From contig VCJN01002224.1 of the NCBI GenBank assembly GCA_006384855.1, positions 1-64,000 on the forward strand: a stretch of DNA of 64,000 nucleotides, written 5' to 3'. Under the pieces are notes generated by a model that searched no databases, was not told where the DNA came from, and saw nothing but the letters and a program-made list of their open reading frames with translations. Shown one piece after another: positions 22,360 to 34,604 of the stretch (within the stretch, counting starts at the first letter, position 1; each line of letters starts with the position of its first letter). The position numbers and the translations under genes are program-made. This DNA is from Tetraselmis striata. Its lineage: Eukaryota > Chlorophyta > Chlorodendrophyceae > Chlorodendrales > Chlorodendraceae.

Positions 22360-22816
22360 AAGCACTGGTGTAAAAAGTTACAGTAAAGCAGACCTAACGA
22401 ATTACGTAATCATCACTGTCGCGTCCAGACCGTGTACAGTAGGACGATAGAACTTCAGGAAGAACAAGAAGAGAGTATGTACAGAATAATACCGAAAAGA
22501 ATAGATAATGGAAAATAAAACTCCGCGTCAGTACCTGCGCTGTAGCGAAATATGGGCTTTTTCCTTCCCCAGTATTTTCCGTGATTTTTCCGGAAGCTTT
22601 CCCTGTAAAACCCACAGGCGGAGCAGGCACGCGGCGTGACAGTCGCGTTGTACCGGTACCGGTAGCTTCCGGCGGCGAGACGATCCGACGAGAGTAGGAG
22701 GTGAGATGCCGCCGACCAGCTGACTCCGTGGCTGCCTGATCGCCGCCACATGTACCACAGCTTCAGCCAGTTCAACCCCTCGTACCAGTAGCGTTCCGAT
22801 CTTGTTCTTCTGTACC
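22360..22816. other. Upstream region of prolyl-tRNA synthetase
   Basis: No coding feature. It is expected to include the promoter and 5' UTR of the synthetase gene. No TATA-like or other diagnostic element could be assigned. Confidence 0.4.
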
Positions 22817-25800
22817 ATGGTGCGTGCCCACGATGATACCCACGGTCCCGGCGCCCCTTTTCTGGGCGTCAGGGCGTTTTGCCCGCTCGTCGCTGGGCCT
22901 GACTCGGATCTCTCCCCCCCCCCCCCCCCCCCCGCCGCAAACACACACAAAACTCCTACCTGCTTGCTCCCTTTCACCGCGGCAGCGCGCTCATATCTGC
23001 GTCTCCTCCCTGCGCTCCCATATCTGCAGGCCGACACAGCCGCCCCGCCCGCAGAAGAGGCTGCGCTGTCGGCGGCGATGGCCGACGCCACGGTGGGCGA
23101 GAAGCCCAAGAAGGAGAAGAAGCCCAAGGAGAAGAAGGCGCCCAAGGAGAAGAAGCCGCAGGGCGGCGGCAAGGAGACCAAGCTGGGCCTGCGGGCCAAG
23201 AAGGACACCGAGTTCGGGGACTGGTACTCCCAAGTGTGCGTGGAGTCGGAGATGATCAGCTACTACGAGGGCGTCTCAGGTCCCCCCCCCCCCCCCCCCC
23301 CCCCGCCACCCCGATGGCTCCACCGCTCTGTTTCTCGGCTGTTTCTGTTTTGTCTTTTTGTGATCGTTGCATCTTTACCAACAGTGGGCGGCTTTGGCCT
23401 GCCTCCGGCGGTACGGGCAGGCATTGTGCGGTATGTGCCAGCATTTGTGTCCGCTGATGTCTGCTGGGCTCGCCTTTGTAGCTGGGAGGCAGGTGGCATG
23501 GGGACCCGATGACGGGCACTGTTTTTCTTAGGTTCAATCCTTGTCGCGTTTGGGCCGGTACATGACAGAGGGGGGAGGTGTCGGGGTGCGGCCTGCCTTT
23601 GGTGGAATGGGCACACATTGTAACACGTCGCGGCTGCCGGGGTCTCTGCTACGCGTATATGCTCGGAGGCAACCAATGACGGCCAGTTCCATTATTTGTG
23701 TATGCATGGCTGGTCGCATCTGCACCGGGAGGCAGCTTTGGGCTGCTCGCTGTGGTTATGGGCTGTCGTTCCCGCGTGCGTGGTGGTTGGTGCACCTTTC
23801 TGGGGGTGCGAGGCTGAGGCGGGCGGGCGGGGGGGGGGGGGGGGGGGGGGGGGGGCAGATGTCTTGTTTTCACACAGTGGCTGAACCCCTCCCCCTCCCC
23901 TCCCCCCCCCCCCCCCCGCCTCTCTCATGGTCGCTGTCGCGGTTGCTCTGCCCCCACTTTCAGGCTGCTACATCCTGCGCCCCTGGTCCTTCTCCATCTG
24001 GGACACCATCAAGGACTGGTTCGACGCGCGCATCAAGGGCATGGGCGTGCAGAACAGCTACTTCCCGCTGTTTGTGACGGAGGCGGCGCTGACAAAGGAG
24101 AAGGATCACGTGGAGGGCTTCGCCGCGGAGGTGGCGTGGGTGACGCGGTCGGGGCAGTCGGAGCTGGACGTGCCGCTGGCCATCCGCCCCACCTCGGAGA
24201 CGGTGATGTACCCCTACTACGCGCAGTGGATCCGCAGCCACCGCGACCTGCCGCTCAAGCTGAACCAGTGGACCAACGTCGTGCGCTGGGAGTTCAAGCA
24301 CCCCACGCCCTTCATCCGCAGCCGCGAGTTTCTGTGGCAGGAGGGTCACACCGCCTTTGCCACCAAGGTGGGGCGGCCGTCCCACCACAAACATGCCCCT
24401 TTATGCCCCCCCCCCCCCCCCCCTCCCCCTTCTTCGCCCTGTCTTCACCGCATGGGTGGGCTCATTATGGAGGCCATGTCACTCTTTACGGGCGCCGGCA
24501 TGGTAATACGAACATTGGGGACGTGCCATAGGTCGTGTCTGGACAAGGCTACCGCGGGGCTGTTGTGAATGTTGTTACAGCCGGCATGCAACAGGCCCAA
24601 TCTGAGGCGTATGATAGCAGCTCTCATATGCGAGTCGGCACGCGTAGGCGGCGCGCAGCCCGATGGCCGCCCGCCGGCGTCTGACCCGGGTGCCGCTGCT
24701 TTGGCGGTGCAGCCCGAGGCGGAGGTGGAGGTGCGGCAGATCCTGGACCTGTACAAGGGCGTGTACGAGGAGCTGCTCTGCGTGCCGGTCGTCCAGGGCG
24801 TCAAGTCCAAGGCGGAGAAGTTTGCCGGCAGCCTGTACTCCACGACGGTGGAGGCCTTTGTGCCGGCCACCGGGCGCGGCATCCAGGGCGCGACCTCGCA
24901 CTGCCTGGGCACGAACTTTGCCAAGATGTTTGAGATCGAGTACGAGGCGGAGGACAAGAGCAAGCAGCTGGTGTGGCAGAACTCGTGGGGCCTCACCACG
25001 CGCACCATCGGCGTCATGGTCATGGTGCACGGGGACGACAAGGGGCTCGTGCTGCCCCCGCGCGTCGCGCCCTGCCAGGTCCCCCCCCCCCCCCCCCCCA
25101 TGCCTCCACCCCACACTTAGCCCGCACGCTGTGAGCCGGTGCTCTGTTGATGAGCCCTACATCGGGCCTTGGCATGAGAAGAGTGCGCACGTATCCACCA
25201 TGTGGCGATGAGCGTTTATACGTGAGTGTGTGTGTGACCGCCTGCAAGGGTTTCTACATGTGTAGGTCACAAGCGCCTTCGTTGCTGTGACCTGTGCCAT
25301 ACGGTGTGAACTATTGATTTAGCACCATGCCGTTCATCTGCCTTTGCAGGCCCAAACACTGGTGAACGTTTTATATCATTGCGATGATGCTTCCGTGGCA
25401 CGGTCCTCTTATCATTGCATGGAATACGTTGTATAGATTATCTCTTTTCTGAGTGGTCTACGGGGTAGTGAGAGGCATGAAGTTGATCGCTCATCAATTA
25501 GAACCGTACTTGGGGTATTCATTGAGCACCGCGCTGACAGTCCCCCCCTCTCCCCCCGCCCTTCGGTCTGCCGGGGCGCGCAGGTCATCTGCATCCCGAT
25601 CCCCAACAGCAAGATGACCCCCGAGCAGCGCGAGGGCCTCAACGCCAAGATCGACGAGGTGACCGCGGGTCTGGCGGCCGCGGGCGTGCGCACCAAGAGC
25701 GACACGCGCGAGAACTACACCCCCGGCTGGAAGTACAACCACTGGGAGCTGAAGGGCATCCCCATCCGGCTGGAGATCGGCCAGCGTGACATTGACAACG

Positions 25801-26948
25801 GCAAGGCGGTGCTTGTTCGGCGCGACACTGGCGAGAAGATTTTAATCGAGCAGACGGCGCTGCTGGAGGAGGTTTGCCCCCCCCCCCCTTCCCCCCCCCT
25901 CCCCCCCCCCCCCCCCCGCCCGCCCACCCCCTTGCCGCGGCCTTTGGCCCATCTGGCAGCCGTCAAGAGCACTGAAAACAAGTGCCGTAATCGCCTCCCT
26001 TGCGTCTAGGTCACGCAGGAACACGATAACGGAATGTTCTCAGTACGGGACCAGCAAGTCTCTGCTAGCAAAGTTACAAATTCGGCCGTTGACTTGTCGT
26101 GGTGTCGTTGGTGTCATTGCTGCTATTGCAAGAGTGTATGGTGATGTACATGAGGTTTGGGCGGATGCGTCACGCTGATTAATGGGAAGGTCAAGTGAGG
26201 ACCGGCGCCGATGTTTCGAGTGCGCGGAGTACATATGCTCCGGGGGACGCATCCCAGCTCCGCCGGATCGAAGCTCTGCAGTTTACTCACGCATCAGCGA
26301 TAGCCTATGGCGATGGCAATTAAGGCACTTCCCACTCACCCGTCAGAATCCTTACTAGTCAGACGCCTCGAATAACCTCGCATAACCTATAGGGGACCAT
26401 TCTCCGTGGTTCCGCAATTGGTTCCTCCACGACCCCTAGCAGGCAGGGCAGGCCCGCAGTGTCGGTGTCAGCACACGTACCCGGAAAATGCCCGTAAGCT
26501 GATAGAAAAGCGGAGTCTGGTTCCCGCCTCGTCCTGATGCTCATCCTTTGGCTAGGCCTGAGCGGCCGGAGGCACAAGGCGCCCTCGGTGACTCTGACCG
26601 GCTCGCTGCCGCTGCCGGTGTGTGCGGCCACAGGTGCAAGCGCTGCTGGCAAAGATCCAGACGGAGATGCTGGAGCGCGCGCGCGCGGAGCACGCGCAGT
26701 GCGTGGAGACGGTGACCACCTGGGACGAGTTCATGGCGTGCCTGGACCGCAAGCACTGCGCGCTGGTGCCCTGGGGCGACGAGGAGGAGATCGAGGAGGA
26801 CATCAAGCGGCGCAGCGCCGTCGGCGACGCGATGGGCGCCAAGTCGCTGTGCATTCCGTTCGACCAGCCGGAGCTGCCGGAGGGCACCAAGTGCTTTGCC
26901 AGCGGCGGGCTCGCCAAGAACTGGGGCCTCTTCGGCCGCTCCTACTAG
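22817..26948 (+). CDS. Cytosolic prolyl-tRNA synthetase, eukaryotic/archaeal type
   Basis: Attaches proline to tRNA(Pro) in the cytosol. Exons 23030-23279, 23964-24367, 24713-25078, 25584-25871 and 26634-26948 join in frame with GT-AG introns. A tiny first exon, ATG 22817-22819 followed directly by GTGCGT, would complete a 541-residue protein. Otherwise translation starts at ATG 23078. A lysine-rich N-terminal tail precedes the class II core: [28 protein letters not shown], motif 2 ([24 protein letters not shown]), the proline-specific loop [15 protein letters not shown], and [10 protein letters not shown] near motif 3. The anticodon-binding domain ([15 protein letters not shown]) follows. 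The C-terminal domain typical of eukaryotic and archaeal ProRS ends in [12 protein letters not shown], including the terminal tyrosine. There is no bacterial editing insert. No frameshift was found. C or G homopolymers occupy most introns. Confidence 0.95.
23280..23963 (+). other. ProRS intron with C run at the donor and G run inside
   Basis: The donor is G/GTCCCC running straight into 23 C (23282-23304). A 27-nt G run follows at 23829-23855, then another C run near 23900-23917, then acceptor CAG/GC. Opposed G and C runs in one intron could pair in the pre-mRNA. Confidence 0.8.
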
Positions 26949-27507
26949 ACCGCCGCGGCCGGGAATCGCTAGGGCCCTGCCGTAGGGCCCTGCCGTCATT
27001 TAATCAACGACAATGTCACCGTGGTGCCCCATCCTGCTCAACATGCCCGCGGTCGCTCCCCGGGGTCGCTCTTTTTTATGGCTCGACGCCGCGTATCTAT
27101 ACAGACTCGATGGCTGATGTGATGTAGACATGGGTTGAAGTCAAACAGCTTGGGGATGTGCGGATCAACAACAATGCTATGCTGGTAATCAACAATTCAC
27201 AACTCCCCCCCCCCCCCCCCCCCCCCCCCAAATGGAGTACATGCACTCAAGCAGAATTCTCGATTATTTATGGGGATGCTATGCCGTGGGCACAGTGTCC
27301 CGCTACTCACCCTGCATTGGATTAGGCAGGGCGACGATTGCAAACAAGACGAGGAGGCGCGAATGAACTGCTCCGAAACCACGCGATGTGCCCGGTGACC
27401 TCCATATCCAGCACGTCCACCGATGCAAGTAATAAGGACAGGACCCCGCCCCCCCCCACCCGCCAAAGTGGAGGAAGTGTAGGAGTACAACCGGAGCATG
27501 ACGTGAT

Positions 27508-27585
27508 CCATTGTCGCTTATTTACAAGCACGGGCGGTGCTGCCAGACCCGATCGTCTACGGCCGATATAATATTCACACTATAT
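27508..27585. repeat. 78-bp sequence shared in inverted orientation with 60051-60128
   Basis: Begins CCATTGTCGCTTATTTACAA and ends in TATAATATTCACACTATA. It matches the distant copy with one difference seen. It may be the terminus of a dispersed element. Confidence 0.75.
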
Positions 27586-27894
27586 GTCTGAGTAACCAAC
27601 CGGCGGCGTCACTCACGCACGCCCGTACAGCATCGCCCTGCGGCTCCCCAATGATGCTGAACTTTCTTGCTTACAGCACGCACAGGAATACTTTTAATCA
27701 GCGTTTCCGTGCTCAAGGACCAAGACTAGCCGGTGGGCGCGCATTGCTTTGTGGCCGCCATGTCAAATTGGCGAGGCGCAGAGGCCGGCCACACAGGGCC
27801 AATCATAAAGGAAGGGGAAGGGGGGGGGGGGATCTACTTGCCGGCGCGTGGCAACTACCAACACGCAGCAGTTGGCCCGGGGAGCGCAGGCCTC

Positions 27895-27965
27895 GTTGTC
27901 TATCCGCTCGGTAGAGCGGAGGTCTCTTGACCAAGAGGCCCCCCGTTCGATTCCCGGTCCTGTCC
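27895..27965 (+). ncRNA. tRNA-derived sequence, possible SINE head
   Basis: A tRNA-like A-box region (CTCGGTAGAGCGG) is followed about 35 bp later by a B-box match (CGTTCGATTCC), the spacing of an internal RNA polymerase III promoter. The anticodon and T stems do not pair properly, so it is not a functional tRNA gene. A SINE or tRNA relic is the better reading. Confidence 0.35.
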
Positions 27966-30625
27966 TTTCAGGGCAATATCGACCAGGCGTGCCCACGGTA
28001 TACCTGGTTGATGCATTAGCCCTTCGGGGATCGAATGAGGCAATGGTCTGTGGGCTATGCCAGACCTATACGACTGCAGTTGGCGCACGAGGTCAATTGC
28101 TGGGGCGGCTTCGGCCGATGTCCCGAGGCGAACTATAACCATTTACCATTCGAAACATGTATTGGTCTGAGGTGACTGGTGTGCGATTATTGACTGGATA
28201 TACTAGATCATATGTTTATTTATTTGAGAGATTCGCACGAAATTTCCAAGTAATAAATCAGATATGCTCATCGTGTTTGATGATGCATCGATTTCTACCT
28301 GGTGACTCAGCTGCTGCTTGAATTCACAGCAAAATGGGACATCACTACCGCTGACTTCGTTAGTAAATGTCATAGTAGTCGTGATGCGGAATCAATCCTC
28401 ACAATGCTGAGTAGTGCACAAAATAATATATATTGGCGCCCCTCTAGTTGCTCCTGCTGGCATGTATAGGGTTGCCTGCGCGACTACTTTTTGCTCTCAG
28501 TACCGACTCGCCTGCAAATTGATAAGTAAGAACTACGTGATAAATCCGTGTGTGTACATTTCGTATGTATTTGAGCTCTACACAAGGCACGGCGTGTCCT
28601 CGTGGGCCCGAGTCCTTGCAGTCGCGCACTATCGCCGCCGTAGAGCCCCGAGTAACAGTATCGGGCCGCCGACTACAGTACAGCCGCGTACATCATATTT
28701 GAGACCCAGCTTCAGGGGCTACGGGTAGCGCCAGGAATTAGTAGATGAGCGCTCGCGCGCGCTACTGACGTGGTCGTATGGCGTCGTCGTTGCACGTACA
28801 TATACTCCGCCTCGCACACCGAATATTTATTTGTTCGCACAGCAGCCTGGTTTGTTTTGCTGCTATTCGCATTGCCCATGCATACGCAATAGGGGTGTGT
28901 GTGTGTGCGTGTGTGCTGGGGGTCCGGCGCAGGTAGCACTATCTGCACATAAGCCACCACGGCGCGCGGTAGGCTTTTAAGCTTTAAAACCCTAAATTCC
29001 ACGTATAACATTGCTGCTACCTTTTCCGCAAAAGAAACTGGTTTATCCTAGCCATGGGTTTGCCGCTGCTTGCATTTGGAATCGGTGGAGGTGGGCGTGT
29101 GTGTAAGTATGATGGTGGGGGGGGGGGGGGGGGGGGGGCAATGGCCAACACCACGGCGCAGGTTTTCTGGTTTCAGAACACGTCAGGGTTTAGCAGTAGC
29201 CCTGGATTGTAGTGCTTGCAGTTGCCATGGGTGGTGATGAGGGGGTGCCATGTGAGGTAAGAGGGGGGAAGGGGGTAACGAACACTAGATATGTGTGGTG
29301 GTGTTCCGCGTATACTCTCTTCCACCCAAAGTGCGCTCGTATTTGGGACCTGGGTTGCGCTTGCGTTATAAATTATTGCAATTGGTGTCGGCGGTCAAGC
29401 AAGCGGTGGTGGTGTGCGTGTGTAAGTGCTGTGCAGAGGGCAGGGGGTGCTACCAGTGCTCAGTGTATACTTCTCCACAAACAAATATCGCTCTTTGGGG
29501 GGGTCTGATTGTGCTTCCAGTTAATACCATTGGATCATTGGATCATCCCGTTGGCAACTGTGGTGGTGGTGTGTGTGTGTATGTTGGAAAGGGGGGGGGG
29601 GGGGGGGGGGGGGCTTAGTGCTGCATGCGGTGGACCGAAGCGCAGGATTCGGATTGTGCACATGGGACCAGCCTGAAGCCTCCGAGAGGCATGCTTTGCG
29701 GGACGAATGGTATGGCGCGCGACTGACGGATTGCCGCTCGGGCAATGCGGCAGAGGGCGATCCCACGGCCCAACCGCCACGGCGCGCTCCGTGATTGGAG
29801 TAAGCTTGTTGTGCGCAGCGTCCCTACCAACGTCCCTGCCATGGGCGGGTCCCGGCGCGAGCCGGGCAGTGTGGGAGGGAGCATGAAGCGCGGAGAGTGG
29901 CTGGTTACAGAGAAGTGACCAGGCCCGCCTGGGCGCCGCATGCATATAGGCAGGCGTTGCGGTGCCTGGTGCGCGCGCAGTGCTAGTGCGGACCATCAAT
30001 GAGGGTATGTACTTAAGCACTAAGGCATACCCTAGCTACATTGTACATATGCAGTAGTGTGCCAACACTAATGTCAACAAAGCTCACGCCCTCCAGCTAT
30101 GTGGCACCGCGCTCATTTCTACACGCGCACAGTGACTGCTGAGTGGGTGTGACTGCCTCCTCTGCCGAATACAATCCCTGCACTTCCAACGCGCCCTTCC
30201 AATCACCAGAATGCTGTGCGCTGTCTGTCCCATTCCGTGCGTCTGTGCTCTTCCCATCCCTAGTATGCTAAAATTTGAAAATGCATTCCCGGAAGTTTAA
30301 ACCGCACAGGCCGGCTGTCTCACGGCGCGACCACATGACCCCGCGCAGGAGATGGGGTTGCCCCCTCCCCCCCCCCCCCCCCCCCCGCCCCTCCTCACGG
30401 CCCGACGGGAGCGACGCTGCGTCGCCGGTGTTGTTCTCCTGGCGCCGTTTGTTTTCTAGAGCGTTTGGTACGGCGTTGGTTCATTGAGCGCAGCTCAGCG
30501 ACGGCGGCGCTGCGGATGTCCCTCCCCGCATGACACCGTCCTGCAGCGGGGGCAGCCGCCTAGCGAAGGCAGGGAGCGGGGTGGAGGGGCGCTCCCGCCC
30601 TCCTCCGCCGTGGCGGGTGCGGTGG

Positions 30626-31939
30626 TCACCGGCGATGCGACGGCACCCATCTCGCTGCCCAGGCACCTGCGTCCGCCGCCGTGGCGCGCAGCCAAGCGGC
30701 CGCCTCGCGCGCCCCGCTCAGCGCGTACAGGTTGGCCGCCCACTCGTGGCGGCGCGGCGGCGGCGGCGGCGCCCGCCGCTGGAAGAGCCCCCCGCGCGGC
30801 GTGGTGGGCGCGCCGCGCGCCTCGCTGGGCGCCACCTTGCCCGCGCTGTGCAGGAAGACGAGCACGCCGCCGGCCAGCGCGCCGCGCGTGATGACGAGCA
30901 TGCCGCGCGACTTTAGCGCCACCACCCACATCGTCAGGTTGGCGGCCAGGTAGATGGCGCGGTACTCCCAGCTCTGCGGCGCGCCCGGCGGAGGGTAGCG
31001 GGCAAAGGCGGCCGACTGGTCAGCGGGTCGACCGGAGGGTCAGCAGGGTGGCGGCATACCTAACTAAACCCCTGGACTCCCCTCCGAATCGGACCCCGCG
31101 GAGCGCACCTCCTGGTCGATGTGCCGCGCTGCGGTGTACGTGCGCATGTAGTCCCAGATGAGGAACATCAGCAGCAGGCCGACCGCCGCCAGCGGCGTCA
31201 TGTACCTGCAGGCAGCCGCGCCCTGGCCTCAGTGCGGAAGAGCTACCACCGCGAAGACGGGGAAGGCGGGGTGGGGGGGGAGGGCTGCGTACAGGACACA
31301 CGCCAGGCAGACCGCCAGCACGCGAAGGTAGTTTGGCTGCGGGGGAGGTAAGTGCGGTGGATTTGGGCCCGGGGGAGAGGGGTGGGGGGGGGAGGGGGGG
31401 GATCAGATTCCGCTGCTAAATCTCGGAAAGAGGAGGCGGGGAGGGGGGGGGGGGGGGGGGGGGCACGGCACAGGCGTGGGTGGGGTGGGTGGCGCAAGAT
31501 GGATCAAGGAATGGTGGATGCCCTTAGGCTTGTCGAATATTCAGCGGCACTGCTACTGCGAATCCTTACCAGCCGCTATGCCGTTTTGTGCTAGGCATGC
31601 TGCTACTCTTCATCCAGACAGGGATCAACTTACCAGGAAGCGGACCAGGTTCTCCTCTGCGCGATCCCATAGCGTCGCCCAGCTTGGCGGCACGCTGTAC
31701 GCGCCGCCCCACCCAGCCTGCCCCTCAAAGAACTCCCGCCAGGGGCGCGGGGCCGCGGTCAAGTGATCCACGGTGAGCTGGTCCAGGTGCGGGCCGCGGT
31801 AGCGCCGGCACCGCGCGAACTCCGCCGCCGGCAGCGTGCGCTCCAGCTGCCGCAGCCCCGGAACGGTCTCGCTGCCGTCCAGCGGGACGGCCGCCGCCAG
31901 CGGACTGGCGGCCAGCTGGTGGCCGCGGCGGAACACCAT
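30626..31939 (-). CDS. PRA1-family (prenylated Rab acceptor) membrane protein
   Basis: Four exons on the minus strand, 31939-31634, 31336-31293, 31205-31109 and 31015-30626, join in frame to 278 residues. The family core is visible: RPWREFF, then RAEENLVRFL running into NYLRVLAVCLACVLY, the first hydrophobic hairpin (MTPLAAVGLLLMFLIW), and a second pair of membrane segments (YRAIYLAANLTMWVVALKS, LAGGVLVFLHSAGKV). PRA1 proteins sit in ER/Golgi/endosome membranes and act on prenylated Rab GTPases in vesicle transport. At 278 residues it is longer than the usual 180-220, with extra length in both tails. The C-terminal part is Pro/Arg/Ala-rich. Intron 1 carries a G homopolymer (sense C). Introns were placed by continuity of the family core. 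Confidence 0.75.
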
Positions 31940-33569
31940 CCTGGCTGATGCAGCTGACGCGCGCGCTTGGCCGCCCGAGGAAGGGACAGGGGGGGTCGGG
32001 ATTTTGGCGGAGGGGTCTGAGCGGGAGGAGTCAGTGATTAGTGGGGAGAGTGTGAGGAGCTTGTGTCGCTAGGGACAGGCTAGGGACGACTAATCCATAC
32101 CGCTAGGCGGGTTCTTGTATATACGAAGGCGGTGCAAACGTGCAAACCAGTTCCATCAGTAGGGTTGCGCTGAAGTTTATTATCTATTTACTTCAGTAGT
32201 TCAGGTACCATCCGCAGGCGGTGCAGGCACTTCAGGCTGAATTGAATTCAGTTCCGCCTGAAGTGAAGAATGTAAAAACTTGGCGTGAAGTGGCCTGACT
32301 GAAGTCCCCCACTCCCCCTAGAAAATCCCAGAAAGCTCCAGAAAACTCGTGGTGAACGAAGCTCGATTTAATTCGTACAAAACCGATGAGATGCACCGTA
32401 CAACCACGGCAAATTGAAATTTGACACGGGCGGCGCGGGGGCACTCATCCTTCAGCGTGCATATTCTGGAGGCAGATCTCAGGGAGTGCCCCCTCGGGCG
32501 CCCGGCGGGGGGGGGGGGGGGGGGGGGCGGGCGGCACGCGCGCCGATCCGCACTCCGGGCTTTACCTGTACCCGCGGGGGCACTCCTGTTGCCGCACCTC
32601 GCCGAATCCCAGGGCGCCACGAGCGCTGTCCCACTGTCCCTGGTGGGACAGCAGTCTCCACGCGCACGGGGGAGGTGTTAATCGTGCCCCCAGCAGCCCC
32701 ACCCAGCGGTAATAATTCCATAAACTCCTAATGAAGAAATCGCAAAAACATAAAGAATTCCATCATTTTATATCTCTGAAAAAATGATATAAAGGGTAGA
32801 GGGAAACCTCACAGAAGGAGACTGCTGTCCCAGGTGGGACAGCCACCGCAACCGGAGGTAGGTGCACCGGCGCCCCCTCCCCCCCCCCCCCCCCAGCGGA
32901 GGTATGTGAACCGGCGCCCAGGTGACCATGCGCCCCTGCGGAGGTGGGTGCACCGGCGCCCTGGGCGCCACGAGCGCTGTCCCCGGCGCGATCAGCACTT
33001 CCCCCGTGCGCTGGGGACAGCAGTCTCCCCGCGCAAGGGGGAGGTGCTGATCGTGCCCCCAGCAGCCTTTCTTCTCTTTTTTTTCCTAAAAAATAGTGTC
33101 AAGGGTAGAGGGAAACCTCCCACCAGGTGGGACAGCCACCGCACGCGGAGGTGGGTGCACCGGCTCCCAGCAGAGGCCGGGCGCGCTCAAGCGTCAGGAA
33201 GGGCTAGATTTATAAAAAAAGCATGAGCAACTGCTGTCCCAGGTGGGTTGTCGCCTCTCGGTGCATCTGACTCGTAGCTCATTATATGCTTACATTTGGA
33301 GAAAATGCTGTCAGGTATGAGACGCGCGCGGGAGGGCAGCAACAGCGGGCGTGTGCAGTGTGATCTAGCTGTGCGGCGGCGCGCAGCGTGTTATACCGCG
33401 CTGCCAGTGAGCGTGGTGGAGACTTGGCGGACCCATGGTGTCAGCAAACAATTCCAGAATGTAGTTTATGGGACACTAGATGGCTACATCCTAATACCCC
33501 ATCAGTATGCTCGAGCACTCGCCCACCGAGTCTGTGTACACGTACTCCAGTCTGTTGTTCTCGGGGTTT
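31940..33569. other. Intergenic region with local repeats
   Basis: Upstream of the PRA1 gene and downstream of the Fic gene. No supported coding sequence. Repeats CTGAAGT and TTCAGG recur at 32160-32310. The region 32600-33160 is a duplicated block listed separately. Confidence 0.45.
32600..33160. repeat. Imperfect tandem duplication of about 300 bp
   Basis: Two blocks share GGGCGCCACGAGCGCTGTCC, GACAGCAGTCTCC, GCGCACGGGGGAGGTG-like sequence and GTGCCCCCAGCAGCC. Each is followed by AAGGGTAGAGGGAAACCTC and CAGGTGGGACAGCCACCGCA (near 32788 and 32829; 33100 and 33124). Smaller GTGCACCGGCGCC units lie between. Noncoding. Confidence 0.75.
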
Positions 33570-34199
33570 TCATGATTTCATTTGCTGGTAGGACAACGCA
33601 GTCCCCAGAGAAAAGTCGGCACTTTCTATCAGCAAAGCTAACAATGCGCAGGGGCGGCTTAGTGTTCCACCTTGCTCTGGTTGGCACGCGGTTATCGTTT
33701 CAAGGAAAGTGTCACGACTGATACACTCACTTGGGATCCAGACTGGAAACCCCAGCTCATTCCAAAGCAAGTAGTTAACAGCCAGCCTGGCCACACGTCC
33801 GTTTCCATCTGGGAATGGGTGGATGATGAGGAACCGAGCCCAAAAGTGTGCTGCGATCTGAAACATGCGCTTTAGATCGTGTGCTCTGTCTATCTCGGCA
33901 TTCACATCATCCACCAGTCCTTGTAGTTCCTGCTCGCAGGTGGATGGCTCGATATAGTAGTACCGACCAGTTTGCCTCACGGTGAAGGCGTCAGAGCTTC
34001 GGAAGGAACCGCCATAAGGGTGGAGGTTCGCCAACAGTGTCTTGTTCCATTGGAGCAACAGCGGGACAGTGAGCAGAGATCGCTCACCTTGCTGCCTCGC
34101 GGCCACCACGCATTCCTCCGCTTGTCTCAGAGCTGTGTACGTATTGGCGGTTTCCTTCTCAGCCCTGGAAGAGGCGGCGACGGGGTCCCCTGCAATCTG
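33570..34199 (-). CDS. Fic-domain protein (putative AMP- or nucleotidyl-transferase)
   Basis: The C-terminal exon on the minus strand carries the complete Fic active-site motif HPFPDGNGR followed by VARLAVNYLL. Upstream lie YGGSFRSSDAFTVRQTGRYYY, which matches the substrate-flap region, and the helical N-terminal part (ANTYTALRQAEE). Fic enzymes transfer AMP or similar groups to protein side chains, and the motif histidine is the catalytic base. The coding frame extends above the ATG at 34107-34109 to about 34199, where a TTGCAG acceptor is followed by GGGACCCC, so earlier exons are needed. No clear inhibitory S/T-xxx-E-G/N motif is visible in this exon. The target is unknown. Confidence 0.8.
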   Translation of the reverse strand, partial: QIAGDPVAASSRAEKETANTYTALRQAEECVVAARQQGERSLLTVPLLLQWNKTLLANLHPYGGSFRSSDAFTVRQTGRYYYIEPSTCEQELQGLVDDVNAEIDRAHDLKRMFQIAAHFWARFLIIHPFPDGNGRVARLAVNYLLWNELGFPVWIPSECISRDTFLETITACQPEQGGTLSRPCALLALLIESADFSLGTALSYQQMKS

Positions 34200-34604
34200 C
34201 CTTCACACCGGTTCGCGTAGGTACTCGTTTCTGAAGACCGTAAACGGGTCTCAAATCCGAGATGTGTAGCTGGCAACGCTTTTTGGCGACGTGGCACGCG
34301 CTACGTGCGTAATATTAGCACGTGACCGCTTGCTCTCCTCCCTCATCATCCCGCCGCCAGCCCCATCCCTGCCCGCGACACACAAGACGAGGCACCTGAA
34401 CGCCACCATATGCCTACGTTAGCGCGCTGCTACCGCGGTATGCGCGTGATGGTGCCGGCCGGTGTGTTCGATTGGCATCGGTGGGGCGGGATGGGTTGGC
34501 GAGACGGGTGGTCACGTGGGCTCCGAGCTTTGATCAAATGACGTTATATTTGACTGTATCAACCGGATACTAATCACTATTCGCACTCGTTTCGGTAGGT
34601 GCAG

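Larger units (their letters stand above)
26949..30625. other. Long intergenic region between convergent ProRS and PRA1 genes
   Basis: No supported protein gene. It contains C or G homopolymers near 27206-27229, 29118-29138, 29591-29613 and 30363-30386, a 78-bp block shared with 60051-60128 (27508-27585), and a tRNA-like segment near 27895-27965. The remaining short frames have no recognisable content. Confidence 0.5.
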
